Assembly (NCBI GenBank): GCA_946183095.1
Contig: CAMHBE010000021.1
Location: 1 to 13,647, forward strand
Direction of reading: 5' to 3'
Length of the DNA stretch: 13,647 nucleotides
Origin: an uncultured Clostridia bacterium
Lineage (GTDB): Bacteria; Bacillota; Clostridia; Oscillospirales; Ruminococcaceae
The translations under genes were made by a program, and so were the position numbers. This document shows positions 7,623 to 13,647 of this stretch, piece by piece; position 1 is the first letter of the stretch; each line of letters begins with the position of its first letter. The notes below the pieces were generated by a model, which worked only from the letters and a program-made list of their open reading frames with translations, searched no databases and was not told the DNA's origin.

Positions 7623-8702
7623 ATGAGCAGCAACAACGTAATAGATATTAACCAGATACTCGACGAAACAAGAGCTATGGGCGCATCCGACCTTCACTTT
7701 ACCGCAGGTCTTCCTCCGATAGTAAGACTTCACGGTAATATCAAAAAGGTGTCGGGTTATCCGGACTGCACAGAGCCGATAATAGTAAATGTCATCAACC
7801 AGATAACCTCCATAAAGCACAAGCAGACGATACAGAAAGGTCTTGACGCCGACTTCTCGTATGTTTCCAACTCCGGTCACCGTCACCGTGTCAACGTGTA
7901 CAGACAGCGCGGATATCACGCTGTAGCAATGCGACTGCTGCGTAACGATATCCCGACGCTCAAAGACCTGTATCTGCCCGAGATACTCGGTGACTTTGCG
8001 CTCAAACCCCGTGGACTTGTGCTCGTAACGGGACCTACAGGTTCGGGAAAATCCACGACTCTCGCGGCAATGATCGACCACATCAACCGCCAGAAGAACT
8101 GCCATATCATAACGATAGAGGACCCGATAGAGTATCTGCACAACCACAAGCAGTCCATGCTCAACCAGCGTGAGATAGGCGTCGATGTTGACAGCTTCGC
8201 AGGCGCTCTCCGTGCTGCACTTCGTGAAGACCCCGACGTTATCCTCGTCGGAGAGATGCGTGACTTTGAAACGATAAACGCTGCGGTAACTGCCGCAGAA
8301 ACGGGACATCTCGTTCTCTCGACACTTCATACCACCGGCGCGGCTGATACCCTCGACCGTATCATAGACGTTTACCCGCCTCACTCGCAGGGTCAGATAC
8401 GTTCACAGCTCGCGAACTCTATGGTAGGCGTTGTATCGCAGACCCTCTGCGCGACCACCGACGGCAAAGGTCGTGTCGCGGCACTCGAAATAATGGCGGC
8501 AACAGACCCGATCAGAGCGATGATCCGTGAAGGTAAGATATTCCAGATACCCAGCTCTATCGCAACAGGACGCAAGGACGGTATGTTCTCCCTCGACCAG
8601 GATCTTGCAAGACTCGTAAGAAACGGTCGTATCTCCAACGAACTCGCCCTCTCCAGATGTCAGGATCCCTCCGAGTACAAGAGATTCCTCCAAATGACAT
8701 GA
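7623..8702 (+). CDS. pilT: Type IV pilus retraction ATPase PilT
   Basis: 359 residues. AAGGAATGGAG (7605-7615) precedes the ATG by 7 bases. PilT depolymerises the pilus and powers twitching or pulling of bound material. Visible are an N-terminal PAS-like region with ASDLHF (residues 21-26), Walker A GPTGSGKS (137-144), Asp box IEDPIEYLH (165-173), Walker B DPDVILVGE (203-211), His box TGHLVLSTLHT (227-237) and the PilT-diagnostic AMIREGKIFQI (299-309), close to the AIRNLIREGK signature of known PilT proteins. The tetracysteine site of PilB is absent, as expected. It is the second and last gene of the pilB-pilT transcript. Its presence implies a dynamic pilus rather than a static secretion pseudopilus. 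Confidence 0.96.
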   Translation: MSSNNVIDINQILDETRAMGASDLHFTAGLPPIVRLHGNIKKVSGYPDCTEPIIVNVINQITSIKHKQTIQKGLDADFSYVSNSGHRHRVNVYRQRGYHAVAMRLLRNDIPTLKDLYLPEILGDFALKPRGLVLVTGPTGSGKSTTLAAMIDHINRQKNCHIITIEDPIEYLHNHKQSMLNQREIGVDVDSFAGALRAALREDPDVILVGEMRDFETINAAVTAAETGHLVLSTLHTTGAADTLDRIIDVYPPHSQGQIRSQLANSMVGVVSQTLCATTDGKGRVAALEIMAATDPIRAMIREGKIFQIPSSIATGRKDGMFSLDQDLARLVRNGRISNELALSRCQDPSEYKRFLQMT

Positions 8703-8709
8703 CCTCACT

Positions 8710-8736
8710 CCCCGTGCAGCATTGCACGGGGTTTTT
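8710..8736 (+). terminator. Rho-independent terminator of pilB-pilT
   Basis: CCCCGTGCA (8710-8718) pairs perfectly with TGCACGGGG (8723-8731) around a 4-base loop and is followed directly by TTTTT (8732-8736). It starts 8 bases past the pilT stop. Confidence 0.92.
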
Positions 8737-8755
8737 GTTGAGAGGAGGAGAAGGG

Positions 8756-8798
8756 GACGCTGACGCTTGAGAGTGTGAGAGGGCGCTTACGCTTGAGA
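8756..8798. repeat. Two 17-base direct repeats
   Basis: GACGCTGACGCTTGAGA (8756-8772) recurs as GGCGCTTACGCTTGAGA (8782-8798), 15 of 17 bases identical and 26 bases apart, in the gene-free stretch after pilT. Function unknown; only two copies are seen here. Confidence 0.6.
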
Positions 8799-8819
8799 TT
8801 TTGCCCTACGCGGGCGGCG

Positions 8820-8890
8820 GGGCACTCGGTGCCCGGACGTTACACGCCGCACAGATGTTGCTGAGACTTATCAGGCGGCAATATGCGGCG
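8820..8890. repeat. Cluster of palindromes in intergenic stretch
   Basis: GGGCAC/GTGCCC (8820-8825 and 8829-8834) forms a tight hairpin. A second nested structure follows: outer CGCCGCA/TGCGGCG (8845-8851 and 8884-8890), enclosing TTGC/GCAA and CTGA/TCAG pairs (8858-8881). They could be a repetitive extragenic element or part of an RNA. Bases 8891-9031 show no further feature I can support. Confidence 0.45.
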
Positions 8891-9031
8891 CGCTCCAAAC
8901 CGACAAGTTCTGCCCCCAGACAGCAGCTTCCTATATGACCGGTTTTTTGCAATACACGAGAAAATGATGTAGTGATGATGCACAAAAATATAGGGCGGTG
9001 CGATTCGAGATTTGTGTAAGTGTAATGAATA

Positions 9032-9063
9032 TTTGAAAAAAGTGCATTTTTTTGAAAAAAGCG
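9032..9063. repeat. Phased A-tract repeats upstream of RNA promoter
   Basis: TTTGAAAAAAGTG (9032-9044) recurs as TTTGAAAAAAGCG (9051-9063), 19 bases apart and so roughly on one face of the helix. They end about 10 bases before the -35 box of the candidate RNA promoter and may act as an UP element or a bend. Confidence 0.5.
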
Positions 9064-9072
9064 TGTCACTTT

Positions 9073-9102
9073 TTGGTCGCTATCGACGTTTTATATTATA
9101 GA
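9073..9102 (+). promoter_or_regulatory. Probable promoter of candidate structured RNA
   Basis: TTGGTC (-35, 9073-9078), an 18-base spacer and TATAGA (-10, 9097-9102) point to a start near 9109. Alternative -10 choices within TTATATTATAGA give 15-17 base spacers. Not as close to consensus as the other promoters here, but AT-rich upstream tracts support it. Confidence 0.5.
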
Positions 9103-9108
9103 AGCGTG

Positions 9109-9261
9109 AAAAGTAAGCCCCCTACAATCCGGCAGACTTAATCTGCACCTTCGGAAAGGAAGGACAAGCCGTAACCGGCAAACACTCTTTTCCTTTCTTC
9201 GGCTAATTGCAAGTCACAGCAGCAGACGGGATTTGTCAAGGGGGAGGCTTCAAAATTTTTT
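9109..9261 (+). ncRNA. Candidate small structured RNA, rod-shaped (6S-like?)
   Basis: No reading frame explains this stretch. Its ends pair: AAGCCCCCT (9115-9123) with AGGGGGAGGCTT (9239-9250, one bulged A), followed after a few bases by T6 (9256-9261). Inside, ACAA-TCC (9124-9130) can pair with GGATTTGT (9229-9236), GCAGA/TCTGC (9132-9136 and 9142-9146) forms a small hairpin, and GAAAGGAAGG (9154-9163) pairs with CTTTTCCTTTC (9187-9197) enclosing GCCG/CGGC (9168-9179). The sum is a closed stem, an open middle and a distal stem-loop of about 150 bases, reminiscent of 6S RNA, with its own promoter and T-tract. I did not recognise conserved riboswitch cores (T-box, SAM, TPP, cobalamin, c-di-GMP, c-di-AMP). 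The next gene has a separate promoter, which argues against a cis-regulatory leader. Confidence 0.4.
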
Positions 9262-9289
9262 CATCCCGATAACCGAATGAAAAAAATTT
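9252..9289. other. AT-rich inverted repeat
   Basis: AAATTTTTTCAT (from 9253) and ATGAAAAAAATTT (9277-9289) are complementary apart from one extra A, around a 12-base loop. It may be the bidirectional terminator of the candidate RNA just upstream, or an operator-like site 10 bases before the -35 box of the following gene. Confidence 0.5.
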
Positions 9290-9298
9290 GGAGTACCC

Positions 9299-9328
9299 TT
9301 TACAAATTCCGGCTGTCTGCGGTATAAT
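9299..9328 (+). promoter_or_regulatory. Sigma-A promoter of the YcdB/SLH protein gene
   Basis: TTTACA (9299-9304) with an 18-base spacer, or TTACAA with 17, precedes a perfect TATAAT (9323-9328). The start would be near 9335, about 60 bases upstream of the ATG. Confidence 0.8.
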
Positions 9329-9393
9329 TGCAATGCCGAAGGAAGAAAAGTTTTTTCATCACAGTTTATTTTTTTAACACGGAGGAATATATT

Positions 9394-11613
9394 ATGAGAT
9401 TCAAGAGATTTACAGCCGCAGCTATGGCGGCAGTTCTCGCGGCAACATCCACAGGCATCTACGCCTACGCTGCCGAAGACGCGGCAATGAAGACCGCCCT
9501 TACCTACGTCAAGGAGCGCTTCACTATCCCGGAAAATTACTCCACCTTTACCTACAGCACAAGCACCAGCATGGGCAAGACCCAGTACCAGTTCAGGTGG
9601 CAGGACCCGAATGACATTGAATACGGTTCGAGCATTCAGGTGAACATTGTCGGGAGGGTTATAAAGAATGTCCGCATCTACGACAAGAACACCTACAACT
9701 GGGATCGCTCATTTGCGAAGATGTCAGACGAAAAGCTGATAGCCGCCGCAAAGAAATACATAAACGCACTGAACCCGACGATCACTGCGCAGACCGAGAT
9801 ACTCGACGACACGTTCAGGATAAACCTTGCCGGCAATGTCGCGTCACTGCGTTTCAGACGCGCGGTGAACGGCATACCCGTAACGGGTCAGACAGGCTAT
9901 GTCAACATAAACAAGAACACCGGCGAGCTTATGGAATATTCCTACAACTGGATCCCCGGTGCGACATTCTCGACCGCTGACGGTGCAATAACTCTTGACG
10001 CGGCAAAGAAAGCATACCGCAAGAACTTCGACTCCGAGCTTGTTTACACTATAGCGTACAAGTGGGACGAAGAAACGTTCAAGCGCGTAGAAGAGCCGCA
10101 CCTTATCTACAGCCAGACAAATAGCGGGCAGATAAACGCTTTCACCGGCGAGATATCCACTTTCAAAGATTACGGCTACTATGACAACGGAGACGATGTA
10201 ATGGAAGAAGCCGAATTTGATGAAGCGGATGATGCAAATCCCGCTACCGGCGGAGTCGACAACACCGTAACTTTCACAAAGGAAGAGATCGAAAAGCTCG
10301 AAAAGGAAGGATCCATGCCCTCCGCAGAACAGTCTCTCGCGGAACTCAAAAAGCTCGGCATCTTCTTCCTGCCCGATTCCGTCGAAGTCGATTCGCAGAA
10401 TCTGTACTTTGATGACGATAGCGGCTACTACATCAGAAATGTTTCTTTCACCTCGAAATACGAGGATTTCATTGACCTCAACAATGAGGAGATCATCCCC
10501 AGACCCGCAAATGTCAACAGTGACCGCAAAGTTTCCGGCAGCTTCTCGATAAGACCCGAAACAGGCGAGCTTCTGTCGTTCTATAACTATAACGCCGATA
10601 CCGGCGACGACCTTTCCGATGCAAAGGCAAGGGCAAAAGCGACTTCCGCTCTGAAAAAGCTCCTCGGCGACAAGTACAGCAAATTCGGCGTAATGGAGCA
10701 GAAGTCGGAATCCGCTATCGCTGAAAGATTTGATAAGGAAACGGGTGATGTCATTCCCGGCACGCCCAGAACAACAAAGAGAAACTACTCCGCGAACCGC
10801 GTTGAATATGACATAAAGTGCAGAGAGGAATACTACAGCATCTCCGTATCCAACAACGGCTATATCAGCGATTACAACGTAAACTACAACGAAAAGGTGC
10901 AGTACCCCAAGCCCGATAATATCATCAAGAAGGGTGCCGCATACACGAAGTTCTTCGAGCAGGTTCCCTACGCTCTCAAATACCGCTGCGCGTATGATAC
11001 AAAGGAAAAGAAGGTAGTTACCGCGCTCGTATATGCAGCCGACAACACAGTTCAGATAGACGCGTTCACCGGCAAGATGACGAACTGGGACGGCAGCGAG
11101 CTGCCCGCAGTCACCGAAGACGGAGATTACACCGACCTCGAAGGCAGCAAGTACGCGGCTTATGCGAAGAAACTCGCAAGCTACGGCGTCAAGCTCATGG
11201 ACGAGAACGGAAAGCTCAACGAAGATCAGGCTATAACCGGTTCGGACTTTTCCGCTCTGCTTATGAGGTCGGTCGGTCTGTACTACTACTTCAACAACAC
11301 AAGATATGACGATTCGGAAGAGCTCACGTTTGCTCAGAAGCTCAAAGGTTCCACAAAACTCCGCAGACGCACCGCCGCAATGATGCTCGTTTCGGCAAGT
11401 CTCGGCGGCAGGAACATCGAGAAAGTCGCTGAACTCCCCGGTATCTACAAATCCTCGTTCAGCGATGTCAAGGACAGCGATGCTTATGTCGGATATATCG
11501 AGATAGCGAACGCTGCGGGACTTCTCACAGGCACAAAGGATAAGTTCTACCCGAAGGCAGCATTCACCAGAGGTGCCGCGATAAAGCTCGTATATGATAT
11601 ACTGAACAAGTAA
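9394..11613 (+). CDS. Secreted YcdB/YcdC-repeat protein with C-terminal SLH domain
   Basis: 739 residues. GGAGGA (9381-9386) lies 7 bases before this ATG; an upstream in-frame TTG at 9328 falls inside the -10 box and is rejected. The N-terminus is a Sec signal peptide: MRFKRF, an Ala-rich hydrophobic core and a probable cut after AYA (residue 26). The body shows repeats of the YcdB/PepSY-like pattern in which a strand is followed by Asn/Thr-x-Thr-Gly-Glu-Leu: INKNTGELMEYSYNW (about 170-185), IRPETGELLSFYNYN (about 390-405), IDAFTGKMTNWDG (about 555-567). An acidic Lys/Glu-rich linker lies near 270-310. The C-terminus has one good SLH motif (FSDVKDSDAYVGYIEIANA...FYPKAAFTRGAAIKLVYDIL, 689-739) and a degenerate one from about 585, so the protein is probably held on the cell wall. 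PepSY-type domains are linked to protease inhibition, but the function here is unknown. It is monocistronic, not obviously part of the pilus system. Confidence 0.88.
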   Translation: MRFKRFTAAAMAAVLAATSTGIYAYAAEDAAMKTALTYVKERFTIPENYSTFTYSTSTSMGKTQYQFRWQDPNDIEYGSSIQVNIVGRVIKNVRIYDKNTYNWDRSFAKMSDEKLIAAAKKYINALNPTITAQTEILDDTFRINLAGNVASLRFRRAVNGIPVTGQTGYVNINKNTGELMEYSYNWIPGATFSTADGAITLDAAKKAYRKNFDSELVYTIAYKWDEETFKRVEEPHLIYSQTNSGQINAFTGEISTFKDYGYYDNGDDVMEEAEFDEADDANPATGGVDNTVTFTKEEIEKLEKEGSMPSAEQSLAELKKLGIFFLPDSVEVDSQNLYFDDDSGYYIRNVSFTSKYEDFIDLNNEEIIPRPANVNSDRKVSGSFSIRPETGELLSFYNYNADTGDDLSDAKARAKATSALKKLLGDKYSKFGVMEQKSESAIAERFDKETGDVIPGTPRTTKRNYSANRVEYDIKCREEYYSISVSNNGYISDYNVNYNEKVQYPKPDNIIKKGAAYTKFFEQVPYALKYRCAYDTKEKKVVTALVYAADNTVQIDAFTGKMTNWDGSELPAVTEDGDYTDLEGSKYAAYAKKLASYGVKLMDENGKLNEDQAITGSDFSALLMRSVGLYYYFNNTRYDDSEELTFAQKLKGSTKLRRRTAAMMLVSASLGGRNIEKVAELPGIYKSSFSDVKDSDAYVGYIEIANAAGLLTGTKDKFYPKAAFTRGAAIKLVYDILNK

Positions 11614-11628
11614 CGAATGACGGCTTCT

Positions 11629-11642
11629 GACCCGAAAGGGTC
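11629..11642 (+). other. Short hairpin after the SLH gene
   Basis: GACCC/GGGTC closes a GAAA tetraloop 15 bases past the stop, followed only by TTAT. Weak as a terminator; it may protect the 3' end. Confidence 0.4.
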
Positions 11643-11678
11643 TTATCCTCCATATTTATGGCAGTCATCTGCCGTACA

Positions 11679-11719
11679 TTGCCCGCCTTGTGTGCAGCTT
11701 ACCGCTGTACACAGGGCAA
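11679..11719. other. Long imperfect hairpin in intergenic stretch
   Basis: TTGCCC (11679-11684) pairs with GGGCAA (11714-11719), and TGTGTGCAGC (11689-11698) with GCTGTACACA (11704-11713, one wobble), separated by a 4-base bulge. No T-run follows. It shares the 355-base gap with a terminator hairpin and a promoter. Confidence 0.5.
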
Positions 11720-11782
11720 CGGACAGTGTATCGTATTTCCCAAGCCACACCTTTCCATAAAATATCTCTATCTCTATGGCAG

Positions 11783-11822
11783 AGCCGTACAGACTTCGGT
11801 TTGTGCGGCTTTGTCATTTATT
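11783..11822 (+). terminator. Probable rho-independent terminator with TTCG tetraloop
   Basis: AGCCGTACAGAC (11783-11794) pairs with GTTTGTGCGGCT (11799-11810) over 12 base pairs with two wobbles, closed by a C(TTCG)G tetraloop. A T-rich run (TTGTCATTTATT) follows. It is the best terminator candidate for the SLH gene, about 170 bases downstream of it. Confidence 0.65.
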
Positions 11823-11877
11823 CCTTATTGTGAATATAGCTGTTTCGGCAAGCTGAATATTTTCTTTGATAAAAATG

Positions 11878-11906
11878 TTGACTATCGTGCGAAAAAATGA
11901 TATAAT
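11878..11906 (+). promoter_or_regulatory. Sigma-A promoter of DUF1858-trmK-nif3 operon
   Basis: TTGACT (11878-11883), a 17-base spacer and a perfect TATAAT (11901-11906) put the start near 11913, giving a leader of about 65 bases. Confidence 0.88.
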
Positions 11907-11934
11907 AATTCGATAGGACTTTATCGGAACTATC

Positions 11935-11953
11935 GCGGCGGGAAGCCTGCCGC
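11935..11953 (+). other. Leader hairpin before DUF1858 gene
   Basis: GCGGCGGG (11935-11942) pairs with CCTGCCGC (11946-11953) over 8 base pairs with one wobble around a 3-base loop. It ends 9 bases before the AAGGAG ribosome binding site. A smaller CGATA/TATCG hairpin (11911-11926) lies at the transcript start. No known riboswitch core is recognised. Confidence 0.45.
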
Positions 11954-11977
11954 ACAGGATATAAGGAGATGCAGAAA

Positions 11978-12199
11978 ATGACAGTAACAAAAGATACACT
12001 TATAGGTGAGATACTTTACGAGAACGCGGAGGCTGCCGCACCCTATTTCTTTGAAATGGGAATGCACTGCCTCGGCTGCCCGGCTTCAATGGGTGAAACT
12101 ATCGAAGAAGCGTGCATGGTACACGGTGCCGACCCCGACGACCTTGTAGAAACACTTAACAAGGTGCTCGGCGGTAATGCGGAAGCTGCCGCACAGTGA
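11978..12199 (+). CDS. DUF1858 domain protein (hybrid-cluster-associated redox disulfide type)
   Basis: 73 residues. AAGGAG (11963-11968) is 9 bases from this ATG, whereas the in-frame ATG at 11969 touches the ribosome binding site and is unlikely to be used. The whole protein is one DUF1858 domain: VTKDTLIGEILYENAEAAAPYF, then MGMHCLGCPAS with C31xxC34, a helical segment and a C-terminal helix. Proteins with this CxGC motif are described as redox-disulfide domains linked to hybrid-cluster proteins and resemble the N-terminal domain of the iron-sulfur repair protein ScdA. A cytoplasmic role in redox or nitric-oxide stress or iron-sulfur handling is inferred, not shown. It is the first gene of an operon and its TGA overlaps the GTG start of trmK. 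Confidence 0.88.
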   Translation: MTVTKDTLIGEILYENAEAAAPYFFEMGMHCLGCPASMGETIEEACMVHGADPDDLVETLNKVLGGNAEAAAQ

Positions 12200-12810
12200 T
12201 AAAGCTCGACGACAGGCTTTCGGCTATAGCCGCGCTCGTCCGCACCGACAGGAGGATATGTGATGTCGGCACCGACCACGGACTGCTGCCGTGTTACCTC
12301 GCGCAGTGCGGCGCAAAGCGCGTTATAGCGTCCGACGTGAACGAGAATCCACTTGCCGCGGCACGCGCGAACGTTGAAAAATACGGCTGTTCGGGCAGTG
12401 TTGAACTTGTGCTCTCCGACGGACTGAAAAGCGTCCCGCCCTGCGACGATATCATCATTGCGGGAATGGGCGGTGAGCTTATCGCGGATATCATCGGAGG
12501 ATGCGGTTTCGTTACGGCGGACACCCGTTTTATTTTGCAGCCTATGACAAAGGCGGAGCACCTGCGGCGGTATCTTTACCGCGAGGGTTTTGAGATAATG
12601 CAGGAAAACGGGGCGTACAGCGGCGGCAAGGCATACACGGTGATGCTGGTGCGGTACACGGGCGTTAAGTGCGGGATAGACGACAGGTTCGCGTATTTCG
12701 GCAGATGCACCGATGAGCGGTATATAAGAAAAGTGAACGCGCAGCTTGAAAAACTCGCGAGAAGCGACCCGAAGCTGCTTGAAATTATCGGACACCAGAC
12801 GGAGGTTTAA
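12196..12810 (+). CDS. trmK: tRNA (adenine(22)-N1)-methyltransferase TrmK
   Basis: 204 residues with a GTG start that overlaps the upstream stop (GTGA), pointing to translational coupling; a weak GGAAG lies about 11 bases upstream. The Rossmann-fold SAM-dependent enzyme methylates N1 of adenine 22 in the D-loop region of tRNA. Visible motifs are DVGTDHGLLP (23-32, SAM-binding motif I), SDVNENP (46-52, acidic end of strand 2), SDGL (74-77), IIAGMGGELI (88-97) and ILQPM (113-117), all characteristic of TrmK/YqfN. The C-terminal coiled region is a little shorter than in Bacillus (about 230 residues). The next gene is nif3; the trmK-nif3 pair is common in Firmicutes and supports the call. Confidence 0.95.
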   Translation: MIKLDDRLSAIAALVRTDRRICDVGTDHGLLPCYLAQCGAKRVIASDVNENPLAAARANVEKYGCSGSVELVLSDGLKSVPPCDDIIIAGMGGELIADIIGGCGFVTADTRFILQPMTKAEHLRRYLYREGFEIMQENGAYSGGKAYTVMLVRYTGVKCGIDDRFAYFGRCTDERYIRKVNAQLEKLARSDPKLLEIIGHQTEV

Positions 12811-12812
12811 TT

Positions 12813-13592
12813 ATGACAGTAGGAGAAGTTTACGATTATCTGAACACAGTAGCGCCGTTCAGGCTCCAGGACGATTTCGACAATTCGGGACTGCTGGTCG
12901 GCAGCCGTGACAAGGAAGTTTACCGCATCGCTGTATGTCTCGATATCACGAATGATGTGGTCGAGGAGTGCGAACGCACCGGCGCACAGCTCGTAGTCTC
13001 GCATCACCCTGTCATATTCAACAGGATAAGGACGCTCAGCGAGAACAGCCCGGTCTATAGGCTGATAAAGTACGGCATTGCGGCGATATGTGACCACACC
13101 CCCCTCGACATGAACCGCGGCGGCATCAGCGACGTTATGTTTGAGATGATGGGTTTCGGCGACCCGAAAAGTTCCCCGGTGCTCGACCTCAAATACCCCG
13201 ATAAGAATATAGGCTACGGGCGTATCGCCTACCTTGATTTTGAGATAAGCGCCGACGGGCTTGCGGAGAGCGCAAAGAACGCTTTTTCATGCAAGGGCGT
13301 GAAATACTGCGACGGCGGCAGGAGCATCAAGAGCGTTGCGGTGTGCAGCGGCGCGGGCAACGATGAGGTATATAACTGCATAAAAATGGGTATCGACGCT
13401 ATAATCACCGGCGATGTCAAGCACCACGCTTTCGTTGATGCGCGCAACGCAGGTGTTACCGTTATCGACGCGGGGCATTACGCTACCGAGAATATCATCA
13501 TCGGCACTCTAAAGCAGAAGCTCGCGGCGCACTTCCCCGAAGCAGATATATTCGAGCCGGAGAGCAATGCGGAGATATGCAGGTATATTTAA
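12813..13592 (+). CDS. Nif3-like dinuclear metal centre hexameric protein
   Basis: 259 residues, the short form without the central PII-like insertion seen in Bacillus YqfO. GGAGG (12801-12805) lies inside the end of trmK, 7 bases before the ATG, with a 2-base gap between the genes. The conserved metal and fold motifs are DNSGLLVG (23-30), VSHHPVIF (62-69, H64/H65), DHTPLD (94-99), GDVKHH (200-205) and DAGHYATE (219-226, H222/E226). The family forms a toroidal hexamer with two metal ions per subunit; its biochemical role is still debated (GTP cyclohydrolase-like activity has been claimed for some members). Its neighbour trmK suggests a link with tRNA modification, which is inference. Confidence 0.95.
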   Translation: MTVGEVYDYLNTVAPFRLQDDFDNSGLLVGSRDKEVYRIAVCLDITNDVVEECERTGAQLVVSHHPVIFNRIRTLSENSPVYRLIKYGIAAICDHTPLDMNRGGISDVMFEMMGFGDPKSSPVLDLKYPDKNIGYGRIAYLDFEISADGLAESAKNAFSCKGVKYCDGGRSIKSVAVCSGAGNDEVYNCIKMGIDAIITGDVKHHAFVDARNAGVTVIDAGHYATENIIIGTLKQKLAAHFPEADIFEPESNAEICRYI

Positions 13593-13620
13593 GGGCGGCA
13601 TAAAGCCGGCGATGACGGGA

Positions 13621-13647
13621 TAGTTCCGCTGACCTGACGGTGTCGGA
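13621..13647 (+). ncRNA. rnpB: Possible 5' end of RNase P RNA (cut by right edge)
   Basis: GCTGACCTGACGGT (13628-13641) matches the start of class A RNase P RNA (E. coli GCTGACCAGACAGT) at 12 of 14 bases. In some Clostridia rnpB lies near the trmK-nif3 genes, as I recall. Only 20 bases of the match are in the window and the known core further 3' is outside, so this is a suggestion. Confidence 0.3.

Noticed and set aside
7464..8384. Minus-strand open frame (306 residues) spanning pilB-pilT junction
   Set aside because: Antisense to two certain ATPase genes and without motifs.
8806..9069. Minus-strand open frame (87 residues) in the gene-free stretch
   Set aside because: GTG start without ribosome binding site; crosses palindromes and A-tracts; no domain.
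9115..9250. Cobalamin, c-di-AMP or T-box riboswitch in the structured stretch
   Set aside because: Short resemblances only (for example CTGTGAC on the minus strand); the required conserved boxes are missing or out of order on both strands.
9328..9393. TTG start giving 22 extra residues to the SLH protein
   Set aside because: Overlaps the -10 box; the ATG at 9394 has GGAGGA and begins a clean signal peptide.
11658..11900. Plus-strand open frame (80 residues) between the SLH gene and the DUF1858 gene
   Set aside because: No ribosome binding site; runs through two hairpins, a terminator and the -35 box of the next promoter.
1..13647. CRISPR array, tRNA genes, insertion sequences or prophage genes
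   Set aside because: No regularly spaced repeats, cloverleaf-like runs, transposase or phage motifs were seen.

Overview
This window most likely comes from a Gram-positive Clostridia genome, probably of the Ruminococcus/Oscillospiraceae type. The reasons are strong GGAGG-type ribosome binding sites, consensus sigma-A promoters with 17-18 base spacers, the trmK-nif3 gene pair typical of Firmicutes, and a secreted YcdB/SLH surface protein beside type IV pilus genes. The taxon is an inference from content and style; no marker gene fixes it.

Layout. (1) Bases 1-4376 (+) are the end of a pilin operon: a large surface or pilus-associated protein cut by the left edge, then two prepilin-like proteins with type III signal peptides (G^FTLVE and G^FTLTE). 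The first of these carries two zinc-ribbon-like CxxC pairs of pairs. (2) Bases 4377-4530 hold back-to-back hairpins and terminators between converging genes. (3) Bases 4531-5706 (-) encode the prepilin peptidase PilD, enlarged by a soluble insertion before its last membrane helix. (4) Bases 5762-5848 hold two divergent sigma-A promoters, one for pilD and one for pilB-pilT. (5) Bases 5906-8702 (+) are the assembly ATPase PilB and the retraction ATPase PilT, ended by a clear rho-independent terminator. (6) Bases 8737-9393 are a long gene-free stretch with direct repeats, palindromes, a candidate small structured RNA of about 150 bases with its own promoter, and the promoter of the next gene. (7) Bases 9394-11613 encode a secreted YcdB-repeat protein with a C-terminal SLH wall-anchoring segment. 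(8) Bases 11614-11977 hold hairpins and a consensus promoter. (9) Bases 11978-13592 are a short operon of a DUF1858 redox-disulfide protein, TrmK (tRNA m1A22 methyltransferase) and a Nif3-family dinuclear-metal protein. (10) The last roughly 20 bases resemble the 5' start of RNase P RNA.

Function. Prepilins and the large surface protein (1) would be processed by PilD (3), polymerised by PilB and retracted by PilT (5). The platform protein PilC and the PilM/N/O alignment proteins are not in this window and must lie elsewhere if the system works. PilB keeps an MshEN-type N-terminus, so cyclic di-GMP control of pilus extension is plausible. The right-hand genes are housekeeping.
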